In this document: positions 43,501-61,496 of the stretch, piece after piece
Layout: each line of letters starts with the position of its first letter
Position numbering within the stretch: position 1 is the first letter of the stretch
From: Basidiobolus meristosporus CBS 931.73
Taxonomy: Eukaryota > Basidiobolomycota > Basidiobolomycetes > Basidiobolales > Basidiobolaceae
Assembly: GCA_002104905.1 (NCBI GenBank)
Contig: MCFE01000359.1
Span: 1 to 64,000 of the forward strand
DNA length: 64,000 nucleotides
Direction: 5' to 3'
Position numbers and translations under genes: made by a program
The notes under the pieces: model-generated
Told to the model about the DNA's origin: nothing
The model's database searches: none
The model's input: only the letters and a program-made list of their open reading frames with translations

Positions 43501-45721
43501 TCAACCTGCTCTGGGGGTCTCCCTATTGTTACGTAGCTCGTTCTCAAATTCAAGATCATCCTTCGTGATCTTCGACATCCGCTTAGAGAGGAGAGCAACC
43601 CCACTGAAGATAACCAGTACTCCTAGGAAGAACATGCCGTATTGGAATGCGGAGAAGTCTTTGAACTCGTTGTAATAAATGCCTAAATTCAATAGAGATG
43701 GGGTTACTGCAAATCCAACAATCACTTCTTTGTTCATTCACTTGCCTCCGCCAATAATATCGAAAACGGACCAGATAACATAGAAGACTGGAACTTGCAA
43801 CATGGCATCGTATCTCTTCAATCCCATGTTGATCCAGTAGACCTGGGAGAATGCTGTAATGATAGTAACAATCAAAATCACCCAAGCAAGTGCACTGGTA
43901 AATTGGTTTTCCTTCTGAATAATGGACACCGATAGCAAATTAATCAGCGATTTAGCAAACAATGTGGTCATGGTGGCCATCATTGCTCCAATCGCTGCAT
44001 ATGATAAAGGCAATACATATCGGACTAATGGTGATGTTCGTGGAATCGTTCTTGGTAATGTCGGGATCCATACTATCTTCTTATATAGCCGTTTCACAAA
44101 GTCCCATTTGGTTACCGATTGTGTGGGAGTCACGGATTCTTTCGGGGCTGAATCGCAGTTACTATCAGGTTCATCAAGTGACTCCATACTGGACTCTCGT
44201 TTTTCCTTGTCGCTCTCCTTCAGAGTGTTGTGTGTGTTTTGGATTTCAACATTAGTGAGTGTCTCCGAGGATGTCAGCGTGCTGTCTCGGTTGTCTGTTG
44301 GGTTGCGGGGTACTTCCAGTGTCGCTGGAGAGTGGGTAGGGTTAACCGCCATGGGAATATCGGAGGTTTCCGGGGCCATGTTCTTCTCCATAATTTTAAT
44401 ATAAAAGAAAGCCCAGACAATGAAGCCAAATATCACGACTAGATATACGATTGTTGCAGTTTGCCTGAACAAATTCAAGAGCACGCAAAGTCGATAATCT
44501 AGAGGTAGGCAGCCAGTCAGCCATGTGAATCGTTGAGAATGAAAGTCACATCGCTACGAACCTTGAACTACTACGCCAGAGAAAACTACAACCAGAACAC
44601 ATCCACCAATGATCACCATTACACCCAAGATATCAAACTTTCCAAGCGATTCTTTGTTCATCAAGGGTGCGATTACCACATTGGTCACTAAGGAGATGGC
44701 TCCTAGAGGTGCTACTAGTGATTGTGGCGCAAATTGTAATGCGACGAAGTTGAGCAGACTGGCTGCTACATAGATAGCAAATCCAACCACCCAGACCTAT
44801 CAATTGGAATTGCTCACCTTAACAAATGGGTTCAGACGCTGTCGTTACGGTTACATACCAGGTTAGATTTTGTTAGTGAATGTGATGCTTTGCTCAGTAG
44901 CGAGTGATGCTGATTCGTATGATCCGCGCTGGTATCGTGCTGTGTAACTTCGCTGTGCTGTTCTGCGATTTTCTTCTTTTCCTGGTTCTTTCTTAAAGCA
45001 AACTTTTGTAGGTTCAGGCCTATGTTTAATGTTGTGCCGCCCAGGAGCACAAGCACTACACCAACCCATATGGAATTCTTTTCATTGACATCGTGGCATA
45101 TCCCCGACTCCGAAACTCCCCTCTGCTGAGTGAAACCAGGCTTATCAATATGGCACCAAGAGCCGGAACTACAAGAGTTCACCTCTCCGGATAACAAGGT
45201 GCATTTTTGGTTCATTGAAACTCCCCCACAGCAGGAGCCACTATTCAGGTTGTTTGGAGAATATGGCAAAGTCCAGGCACCATCACACGTCGACTGAATG
45301 GTACAGTAATTTGGGGAACATAAATTTGCTGGTGGAGTCACGTTACTGCGAAGATAGCTTTGATATGAGGCGCATTCCTCAGGAACACGGCATAATTCAC
45401 CTTGTTGAGTTGGTTAATTAGTAACGGTTAAAATGCCAACAGTAGTGAGTATTTCTTCTTTTCTTAATTACCGACTGACACGACATATTGGCATTTGTTT
45501 TGTACGCATATGTAATCTCCAATACGAGAAGATTTGAACTGTGTTGCGTCCGAAGGACTACTCAAACCAAGACTTGGTTCAACGCAATCCTTATCAACAG
45601 TACATGTGGAGGGTGGTTGAAAGGCAGCCGCAAGCCCACAGTATATGCTCAAGGCCGTAAATATACTCGTAACCTGGGAATTGAGGAAGGGTATCCGCAT
45701 TCTTTCTGGGCTTGTTGCCAA
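43501..45721 (-). CDS. NIPA-type (DUF803) magnesium transporter with Cys-rich N-terminal ectodomain
   Basis: Five exons (45721-45472, 45400-44859, 44796-44562, 44498-43746, 43682-43501) give 653 residues. The last intron (43683-43745) is GC..AG: without it the frame would hit TGA right after IIGGGK, with it the reading is FDIIGGGIYYNEFKDF. A signal peptide (FTALSIYCGLAAAF) leads into about 160 residues with some 15 cysteines, then the NIPA helices: SIWVGVVLVLLGGTTLNIG, VGFAIYVAASLLNFVALQFAPQ, SLVAPLGAISLVTNVVIAPL, a charged loop of about 140 residues and four or more C-terminal helices. NIPA proteins carry Mg2+ at plasma and endosomal membranes. The Cys-rich ectodomain is not part of animal NIPA proteins. 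Confidence 0.85.
43683..43745 (-). other. GC-AG intron
   Basis: The minus-strand donor is GGAG|GCAAGT, the strong consensus for GC-AG introns, and the acceptor is AATTTAG. Removing its 63 nt restores the frame from IIGGG to IYYNEF. An in-frame TGA lies within it. Confidence 0.8.
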
Positions 45722-46504
45722 AAGAGTGATAACAATATACTTGGTTGCCTCTGGAGATTATTTCCAGAGAATGAGGTGTGCGCAGGAAAGTAAAGCGAGC
45801 TTTAGGGAGCAAATGTGGTCTTGGCGATAGATTAGTATCTAAATATAGCCGGCATTTAAAATGACAGTCAACAGCAGCATCAAAAACAACACCGATTTTA
45901 ATATATAATGGATTAAGCCACAAATTCATCAAATTGAGCAAACAATCACCATTCCAAATCAAGGAGGATATAATTTCTTGGCTTCATATAATCGGTAGAC
46001 GTTCCTTCAACAATGAACTATGTGTATGTTTCAAACAATGTATGCAGCGATCAAGAGCGTACACCAAGAGGGTTGAAGCCGCAGCACCCGCATCATTAAA
46101 ATATATGCATCATTGAACTGTATTGACTTCAAGACAGGATTTCAATATGCTTTATGTAACGAGGACCTTATTGGCCAATATAAAGACCGGTATTGATAGA
46201 TGCGTATATTACATTTTATTTGGGTCGTAGAATGGTACTGTACAAATATAGAGGTGAGTTAAAGCTGGAAATCGCCACAGCAATAGAATAAACAACACTG
46301 TTGATGACGGTGCTACTATATGGAAGAATGGCCGAATCCCGATCATCCAACTCCTTTGCACCCCCTAAACCTTAATATATAGCACTTGTTCATTGGGAAA
46401 AGGGTAGATTGCAGCGTGGTGATGGTGGTAATGCTAGCAGATGTGCTCGCAGCGTCAACATGTGGATATGGCCTTCAAAATAGTGAATGGTTGGATCAGG
46501 TAAC
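45722..46504. other. intergenic, no gene seen
   Basis: 783 bp between the NIPA start and the FAM72-like stop. Only short frames; AT-rich around 45840-46260. Confidence 0.6.
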
Positions 46505-47248
46505 CTAGCGACAGGGTGATTCGTCCGGATTTTGTGACTTCCTTTCTTCTTCGGCAGTAGGGAGAAACGCCCAGAGTAGTGGTTGGGAATCTTGAAGAGT
46601 TTGCATAAGCATCAGTTTCCGCCAATGGGCTATGCTATCTTACCTTTGGGATTGATCCTTTCTGATGCTGCCACTGCGCTGGAGTAGAACATCCAGTAGT
46701 GGCCATTGTTACAATCAGCTAGGCACGAGAAACACGCAGTAGTGACATTGTATCCGAGAACATTTCCGCTGTAAATTCCACGTCAGGAAGTCAGTCTACG
46801 CTGGAGTTGTCATATCTGAATTGTATTTACCAGCCCAAGCAAGCGACATCTCGTATCTTACAATGGCAGTTATTCGTTGTGTACTCTGGACCAATGCGCT
46901 GCACCCTAAGGTAATTACCAGCCATAGGTGAGTGGGAAAACCAAAGTAAAGGCCAGCTTACTCGTGGAACAATACATACCCTGACGGGACAGAATCAGTG
47001 GAGAACAGTTCAACTCTTGTGTCTGCTAGTAGTATGGCATTCATTCCTCGCTGGCAAACGGTTGTATGGCATGAGCGGCAGGACAAAATGCACACGGTTT
47101 TGCTTCGGAATTGGGGATGAACATTTTGACTGCCCATAAGAGAACTATTGTTGCCTGTATTTCCCAGATGAATGCCCCGTGAATTCAGATATTCCCCTTG
47201 ACTCGAAATGCGGTGGCTTCTTCGAGGAGAATGATGCAATGGGGCCAT
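46505..47248 (-). CDS. FAM72-like zinc-binding protein
   Basis: Four exons (47248-46980, 46905-46831, 46768-46644, 46590-46505) give 184 residues with closed phases. The core matches animal FAM72: CILSCRSCHTTVCQRGMNAI, LLADTRVELFSTDSVP, CHCKIRDVACLGCGNVLGYN, CFSCLADCNNGHYWMF and a C-terminal LLWAFLPTAEEE. The paired cysteines (C-x2-C, C-x-C, C-x2-C, C-x2-C) should bind zinc in a Yippee/Mis18-like fold. FAM72 interacts with the uracil glycosylase UNG2 in mammals; the fungal role is unknown. The first 55 residues are Ser/His/Asn-rich and unlike FAM72. The start is the first in-frame ATG, but the frame is open upstream and a further exon cannot be excluded. Confidence 0.85.
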
Positions 47249-48127
47249 TTGAAAGCTACTTTGAGAAGCAGACTTCTCGAAATTTCCGGAAGGTTGGAGA
47301 TAGTGAGTCCACTGGTTGGAAAGAAGAAATATGGCCTGGGAGGAGTTCCGGTCGTTCCGTTGAGTCAGCCTTATTAAACGCGATTTGTGGTAAAGCAAAA
47401 ATAGCCCGGTCCTAATGGAGTCGCAGGAATTCCGGTTGATAAAGCAAGAGGGGAATCCACAAGATTATCGGTGAGATTTGGGCAAGAGGACACTAGAAGT
47501 GCGTTAGAGTAGAAGCAGAATTTGTGGGCTACCTTCAGTGACTACTGTTTTGTGGGGGCCCCCTATTTTTCGATTGCAATTTATTCAATCGAATTCACCA
47601 TCCATCAATCCATGGTTGAAGAATATTTCGCCAGCTGTAGAGCCAACCATAATATATATGTTGGCTAACAATCATTTATATTTAATTACTAAAAGGAGTT
47701 TTTCATAATTATGGGGCAAATTGCATTGGCAAGCATGTATTAACTATTTTCGAGATACTTCCAAGGCGTAAGCTAGACGAGGCTAGCATCGACTATTGGT
47801 TCATTTCTAGCTGCTGATTCAGTGATGTACATTGATATTTTACCATTCGGTCTTTTCCGCGCTCGATTTTTTGTCACCATTACTCTTGGCACCTAATAAG
47901 GTTCAGCTGGTAGGGTAATGAATGGCTTTGGTATCCATGATGTAACCGCTGTCAAAGTTTCATGCACTTGTTGAATATTGTTGGTGGACATTTGGCGGTT
48001 TTTATTGATTAAAAGGCTCACAACTACTTGCTGCTCATGTGACCGTCTGATGTATCGATCCGTAAGGGCAATGGTGTTCCAAAACTGCTATAGGTTTCGT
48101 GTGATGGCGTTTTGTGTATTGTGCTTG
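47249..48127. other. intergenic, no gene seen
   Basis: 879 bp holding the FAM72-like 5' flank and the WDR81-like 3' flank. AT-rich with tatatatgttgg near 47655. No motif-bearing frame. Confidence 0.6.
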
Positions 48128-54938
<6,811 letters not shown>

Positions 54939-55598
54939 AACTTGCCTTTCTCGAAAGTATGGTCAACCACGTCAATATCGATGCGGGCCAAAATTCCTTG
55001 GGATTATGATTTAATTGGAATTAAGCTAAACCGAATAGATTAAGATGTTGAAAGGGAATCGAGTCACAGCAATTGTTGACTGATTTCTGAACCAACGGCA
55101 CGTGTTTTATGTACAAATCATCGAATGTGTAGCACCTTTGATCAACACAGCTTTTTATATGCGGACACCAGTTCGGTGATTGCATAGACTTGAGAGACAA
55201 TGTCGCACCAACCTGCCCATCGCTGCATATGTATTATTGAGTGGTAAACGCAATCAAGTTAGTACAAAGCCATGCTACTGGAGTTGGCAGTGGTTAAGGT
55301 TTCGGGGTTCGTCTATATTTTATATTGTACTTGGCACCCCTTACAGGTGCAATTTTGAAGGTACAGTCCCACTACAGGGATGGATACTAGAAGATATATC
55401 AGCATCAGACAGGATGTATCCACTTTTCATTAACTTGTTGATCCTCAGCTACTAGTCTGTCTCTGACAACTCTAAAGAATATTTAGTACTTTAACCTTTC
55501 ATTTGATAATTTTGTTAACTCTTTGGACTCTCTTGTTCTGCACCTACACTATCTCTTTGAAAATAAGCCGGTCATTTCTGTCTTGACATATAACCCCA
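54939..55598. promoter_or_regulatory. divergent intergenic region WDR81-like / kinesin-13
   Basis: 660 bp with both 5' flanks. No motif-bearing frame; the small frame at 55180-55455 shows no family features. Confidence 0.5.
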
Positions 55599-58497
55599 AT
55601 GATGACCAACGTTGATAACAAACCCTCCTTGAGACCACCCTTGAGCCTCACGAAGGTAAGCTTTCCCATGAACACCGCTGCGGTAGTCGGGCGATATCGC
55701 TAACAAATACTTTCCTACCACAACCTCAACAACTACTTTTATTCCAATCTAGCCTTCAAGCTCCCGGTTTGCTAAAAGTCAACAAGCTAACGAAGAGCTG
55801 AATACCAGCAATGCTGGGTATGGCGATGCTGAAGGCTTGGAGGTCGGAAAACCAGGCAACATTGAAAGCGGCCTAAACAAACTCGGTGGTAACCTCAATA
55901 CACTGCGCCCTGCACGCAGTAGACTAGGGCTACCTCCACCTTCAACCACTTTCAAATCGGGTGGTAAACCAAATGAAGAGGAGTTAAGCAATTCGGAGGC
56001 ACTGAACATACAGAACCTGACGATCACTACGAAAGAAACACCCCCTAAAGCCAAATTCCTTGATGCAGCAGCCAACGTTCAAGTTGGTGGCACTGGTACC
56101 CCAAAATCTGTGCCGCCCCCAGGAAAGCGAGAATTCAGTCCAGCGCAAAAGTCCCCAGCTTTGAACCGGAATAAGGTCAACGTGAATCCCTCCAAAACTG
56201 CAGTGGCGATAGACAAGATGAAGCAGGAGAGAGAGGAGAGAAGGAAACGATTCGCAGAAGCAAGGGTACAAAAGCAGCAACAACAAGGAGAAGCTTTTGA
56301 GGTAGCCAAATACATGGAGATGATAGGGGAAATTCGCTCCGAGTTGGATACCAAAATAGTGCGATCTAGACGCAAATCTATTGGTAACTGTGGTATCTCT
56401 GGTACTGGTAAAGACGTATCCATTCAGGTATGCGTAAGGAAGAGGCCCTTGAGCAGCAAAGGTCAGTAGTAACTACATGAATCGCTTCACGTATGGCCAG
56501 TCCAGCTCATTTCCTCGATATAGAGAGCAACGCTTATGCATTCGATATTGCAACTTCGGCACCAAGCAAGCATAGAAACTCGTTGAGCAGAGTTTATATC
56601 CATGAGCCGAAATGCCGCCTGGATCTCACCAAGACCATTGATACGCAATGGTTTGATTTTGATGAGGTATTTGATGAAAATAGTACCAATCTGCAGATCT
56701 ACCAGGTGGTTGGAAAGCCATTGGTGGAAAAGCTCTTCGACGGAGGAAGCTCCACATTGTTCGCATACGGACAGACTGGAAGTGTAAGCCCGATCTCATC
56801 TGGTCAAGATCTATCGAAAGTTACTAATTGTTGTCGTTTAGGGAAAAACTCACACGATTTTTGGCTCTCCTGGTGGGCAGCACTCGACTCTTGGAGTCTA
56901 CGAATACGTATGTAAAGATCTGTTCCTAATGAAGGAGGGCTACGGTGCAGGTGAATTGACAGTGTCGATGTGCTTTTTCGAAATCTACGGAGGCAAAGTA
57001 TTTGATCTTTTTGGAGACCGGGCATCAGTGAACATCCTAGAAGATGGATCCGGAAACGTACAGGTGGTTGGGTTGAATGAGATCTATGTTAATTCTTTAG
57101 ACGAAATGCTACAATGCATAGATCGCGGAAACCAGTCACGATCAACTGCCAGTACGGAAGCCAATGCGACATCGTCTCGGTCACATGCAATCTTCCAAAT
57201 CGTCATCCACAGAGCAGACCAATCCACCCTCGGGAAGTTCTCGTTGATTGATTTGGCGGGCTCCGAGAGAGCCTCGGAAAGTGGCTCTGCAACCAAGCAA
57301 TCCCAATTTGAAGGTGCCGAGATTAACAAGAGCCTGCTGGCTCTGAAAGAGTGTATCCGTGCATTAAGCATTTATGGAGATTCCAAAAATGGACATGTGC
57401 CATTTAGAGCAAGCAAGCTGACTCAGATACTGCGAGACGCCTTGACCGGACCTCGCTCCAGTACAGTAGTCATTGCCAATATTTCCCCCAGCTCGCATAG
57501 TTGTGAGCACACGCTAAATACCTTGAGGTATGCTGGAAGAGTCAAGGATTTGAGAAGCGGCACCATTGCATACACCCCTGGTAAGAAAACTGGGAATAAG
57601 CAAAATCTTGGCCCAGAGACGCCAACATCCATCAGTGAAGAAGAAGATAATCTACTGTCAAGTGAGGAGACGGATTCTGACAGCCTTTCCAATGCAAAGG
57701 AGGATGAGCTGATAACACCCGTTTCAAGCGATGCTACCAACTCCTCAATCGAAAAGCTCCAACGCAACCTAACATCATCATCATCGAATCATGAAGATCC
57801 GATCCCTCCAAAGCAGAGTATTAAGAGAAACCAGGGTAGCGAAGAACAGCCGCTCTCTGCAAAAGCATTGGTCAACTCCAAAAATGCGCCCCTGCCTTCA
57901 CCGGAATCCTCCTTGAATGCCTCCCCGTTGGCTGGCTTACCACGAAGAATGGTCAAAACACCAGAGCAGATCCAGGGAATCAACACCACAAAAGGAATTT
58001 CTCATGAGGAGAACATCAAAGCGGTGAATACTGCAAACACCGCTGTAGCTTCTAGGTTCAACAAGACGATTCGCACTCCCAGTACTACCAACACGGCTGC
58101 AAAGATTTCACCTGTGAACACACGGAACAACTTGCGAAAGCCAAGCAAAGAGGCTGATCCAGCTCCTACGACACCAACCGTGTCTATTTCTCTGGAGCCA
58201 ACTTCTCCATCGGTCGTCAATAATACGGAACTGCAAGAATCTTTGGACCGTTTACTCAAGCAGCAGGCATATGCAATTGAAAGTGTGAATAAATTAAGCG
58301 ACCAAGAAAACAGAATGTTCTCGGAGATTAACCATACGGATGTGACGGCAATAGTAGACTATCCAAGCAAATTGGAGGACATTCTAACCGAAAAGATTGC
58401 TGTACTCACCGCCTTTAAAGATCTGGTCACCGGGTTCAAGCAGAAATCGAGGCAAGCTGTCGCCTGGGAGAACCTGAAAAATGCTGGTCTGGAATGA
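55599..58497 (+). CDS. kinesin-13 family (KIF2/MCAK-like) microtubule depolymerase
   Basis: Four exons (55599-55655, 55753-56461, 56524-56783, 56842-58497) give 893 residues. A long N-terminal region ends in a charged neck (DKMKQEREERRKRFAEARVQ). The internal motor domain (about 244-580) opens VCVRKRPLSSK and has the kinesin-13-style VYIHEPKCRLDLTK, P-loop GQTGSGKTHT split by intron 3, switch I TSSRSHAIF, and switch II IDLAGSERAS. The motor in the middle of the chain and the VxVHEPK-like strand mark kinesin-13, whose members peel tubulin from microtubule ends. The C-terminal 300 residues are disordered, S/T/P-rich with many SP/TP sites, ending in a helical segment (FKDLVTGFKQKSRQAVAWEN). Budding and fission yeasts lack this family. 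Confidence 0.92.
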
Positions 58498-58591
58498 CCT
58501 GATCGTACATTAAAGATATTCATGTTTTTTGCCTGACCACTCATAGCTAGAAAACTCCTATCCTTCGCCTATATCCAAATAGAATTAAGCC

Positions 58592-58597
58592 AATAAA
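58592..58597 (+). terminator. poly(A) signal AATAAA of the kinesin-13 gene
   Basis: AATAAA 95 bp after the stop codon, before the convergent GPI-protein gene. Confidence 0.45.
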
Positions 58598-58819
58598 CCC
58601 AAACATAGCTGCAATGGGTCAATGCATGGCTTCCTGTGCTACTTTGGAGTGTCAATGTAATGTCTTCAACAAATACCATACCACTGAAACTCTCTATCAT
58701 AGGTGCGAGTGTTTGGATTTGGATTTGAGAAATTCTTTATTATCATTATTGAAAATATGTGGACTTGAAGCTAGTATTTTGATAGTATATATGGTGAATA
58801 TCGGTGTGACCTGCAATGC

Positions 58820-59348
58820 TCACAAATACATTAAAGCTGCTCCAACAGCCATCATTCCCACAGCTAGACATGGCTTTCCTATAGCTGCAGAGTTCACCTT
58901 GGTTGTTCCCGTCGGCCTCATGCTGGAAGAGGCTGAGCTTGGACGTGCTGATCCCGAGCTGGTGCACATAGAGTTAGTTGATATGTTGGAATATAGCCAC
59001 ATCTCTTGTCTATTACCTTGAACGGGCACTATTTGCCGGAGTTACTGAAATGAACGAATTTGAAACTGTGCTGCTACTCGTTGGTGTAGACGACATAGCT
59101 GAGCTAACGGATGGGCTGAACGGGAGAGCCGTGTTTCTAGAGCTACTGGCGACGGAAGATTGAAGGAACGAGGGAGTTGGTATTGCCGATGAGGAATGGC
59201 TTGTGAGCGCTGAAGTCTCGCTAGTGCGTTCACTGCTACTAGTTGGCTCTGCACTTATATTGCTATCCTCAGGTCTGAAATCAACCTCGTTCATTTGAGC
59301 GACCACAGCAGTACTCAGAGCAAGCACGATGATTTGACGGAAATGCAT
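58820..59348 (-). CDS. small GPI-anchored Ser/Thr-rich cell-surface protein
   Basis: Two exons (59348-59017, 58958-58820) give 156 residues. A signal peptide (MHFRQIIVLALSTAVVAQ) is followed by about 110 residues very rich in Ser, Thr and Ala, expected to be O-glycosylated. The C-terminus has a small-residue omega region (KVNSAAIGKP) and a hydrophobic tail (CLAVGMMAVGAALMYL) with no charged residue after it: a typical GPI-attachment signal. Such proteins sit in the plasma membrane or wall. No enzymatic domain. Joining the exons is what creates the GPI signal, which supports the intron. The terminal exon overlaps an unrelated frame on the other strand. Confidence 0.85.
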
Positions 59349-59937
59349 GATTGAAAAGTTGATGTAAATCTAGATGGAATGGAGTGAGCAATCTCGAACT
59401 TGACACTTGCTATTTATAGGGTATCCTCTTCCTTTTCAGCTCTCCCTGACCACTTCTACTACCCCTAGGGTGTCTCTGCACCTCAATTCAATCCCTACAT
59501 CACACCAACAGTCTATTGAACATTTAAGGCCCACAAGCATTTCGGTGACGATAGAGATAGGAGAATGGATCCACCCAGCTGGTAGGATCTACAGCAGTAT
59601 GAAGGAGATGTAAACGATATTCATGACGATTTCACTTGGAGACAGGGCTGATGCAGCTCTCCCAGTATTTCTGTGCTATATCATATTTTTTTGACCAGTA
59701 CTCTGCTTAAACTAGGCATATCCGATAGGCTTAATTAAACATGAATGTTTACACAAGATCAGTATTTTTCTTCCAGGAATTTGTGATTTTGCGAACGATA
59801 GTCATAAATGGCGATAGCCATCCAACCAAAATTTGGGCCTATCCATCATACCCTAAAGATTTTCCGATATTTTCCAGTAGAGTAAACGATCCGTTATCAA
59901 CGTTGCTCCCATCGCCTGGCCTTTCAGTATACTAAAG
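59349..59937. promoter_or_regulatory. divergent intergenic region GPI protein / LSM5
   Basis: 589 bp with both 5' flanks. A tatttatag at about 59410 upstream of the GPI gene could be its TATA box on the minus strand (ctataaata). Confidence 0.4.
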
Positions 59938-60543
59938 ATGGCTACTTCACAATTACTTCCACTTGGTAAGTACAGATTCCTCCGAGCAGATCGATATGTC
60001 CATATATTAGCCAATACACACTTGCGCAAGTAACACCCCACTAAAATTCCCTTACCAACGAAACCATTCTTTCGGCTATAGAACTCATTGATAAATGTAT
60101 CGGATCTAAGATCTGGGTTGTTATGAAAAGCGAACGCGAGTTTACCGGGATCCTCTCTGGTTTTGACGATTATGTCAGTATCCTTTTTGAGCGCTGATTG
60201 TTTGGTTTGGTGAAGATCGCAACCTTTTCAACATGGCCGTGCGATGTCGACCGTTATCGCTTTAACTCCATCGATTCATAGATATGGTTTTGGAAGACGT
60301 GACTGAATAGTAGGTTTTTGTCTTCTAAGCTACACTGCGTGCACCTTAGTTAACTTGCTTCTGTTCGAACCAGCGAAACCACGCCTGAAGGGGTCAAAAG
60401 CATGAAGTTGGATCAGATATTGCTGAACGGCAACAACATCTGCATGGTAAGTGAAGCGTTCGTTTTTGCCCTTGAGCGAAAGTTTACCTAGCGAGGCATT
60501 CACTAACTGCTTATTTACACAGCTTATTCCTGGTGGAGAGTAA
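59938..60543 (+). CDS. LSM5: U6 snRNA-associated Sm-like protein LSm5
   Basis: Five short exons (59938-59965, 60082-60177, 60282-60309, 60374-60446, 60523-60543) give 81 residues; no single open frame shows the gene. The Sm fold is complete: LLPLELIDKCIGSKIWVVMK, Sm1 EFTGILSGFDDYVNMVLEDV, and Sm2 LDQILLNGNNICMLIPGGE. The last line (LLNGNNI..IPGG) is diagnostic for LSm5. LSm5 is one of the seven subunits of the LSm2-8 ring on U6 snRNA in the nucleus and of the LSm1-7 ring in mRNA decay. Four introns in 246 coding bases is dense even for this window. Confidence 0.95.
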
Positions 60544-61496
60544 GCAGCTTTTCTTCGCTTGATCATTTGTCAGACTATTTACCCGGTTGATTGTTATAGG
60601 GGACCTGTTCATCAATGATTTAACAATTTTGCAATGAATTAAAAATCGATTAATCACTTATCACAGCTGTGGCTTCCATAGTATGTGGTTGAATTTGGAT
60701 ATCAAGGGGAAAAGAATATTTCTAAATAGATGTAATAGCAGAGATCAGGATTAGGGTTGGTAGAGGTGCTATGCACTCAAGGCCACGGCTCGTTAATGTT
60801 GGAAAGAAAGGAGCCTTTTAAATGATGATAAGCCAAAGAAACTTAATGCACCAAAGTCAACACACTACTGACGTAATTTAGAGTTTCGCTTTGGGAACAT
60901 TGTGAATGGCATCTCTGCCATCAGGATGGATCAACAATACCCCTTCAAGTAGCCTGCCTAGACTTTATCCGGCAGGCTTGAGGTGTTGAGCTTCGGTGGC
61001 ATACAGGATGGCATTAACATTTCGTTTACACGCGGCAATACTCTCACGCTCGATGGCATTAACCCCTTATAGAAAGCAAACAATTGGCTACTTTCTCACC
61101 ATCCAATAACCCAGCGATCAACCAATCCAGGGAAATCTTATCGTTAAAGGGTGGACACTCACCTGACCAAAATGACTCATTCTCGAGTTGAGATGAAGTC
61201 CCGATCGGTGCCATATTTGTTTAGAACCCTTCTATCAACCAAAATTCAGCAACGTAAATACGAAGAGCCCCAACCGCATCACAAACCGAGGTTTGCCTTT
61301 TTCGGCCAAGGGGAAGCCAGATAATTGGGTGATGGGCGGATTTCGGATCAATCGGATTTCGAAAGAAATGAACAATGGCAGGTGTATATCTTTATAAGGA
61401 TCTGGTTTGTCACACTGGAATCAAAGCACCTACGCCTTCATCACCAAATAGAATCTCGGTTCATTCCCCCTCTAATAATTTCCTATTAATCTTAAT
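60544..61496. other. intergenic, no gene seen
   Basis: 953 bp between LSM5 and the transporter. Only short frames; no RNA gene or repeat recognised. Confidence 0.6.

Noticed and set aside
43501-43737. Separate small membrane protein starting at 43737
   Set aside because: The ATG lies in the GC-AG intron; joining the frame to NIPA by the GC-AG splice gives a complete C-terminus.
58614-59021. 135-codon plus-strand frame
   Set aside because: Lies opposite the GPI-anchored protein and lacks domain features; the minus-strand gene has signal peptide, GPI tail and a proper intron.
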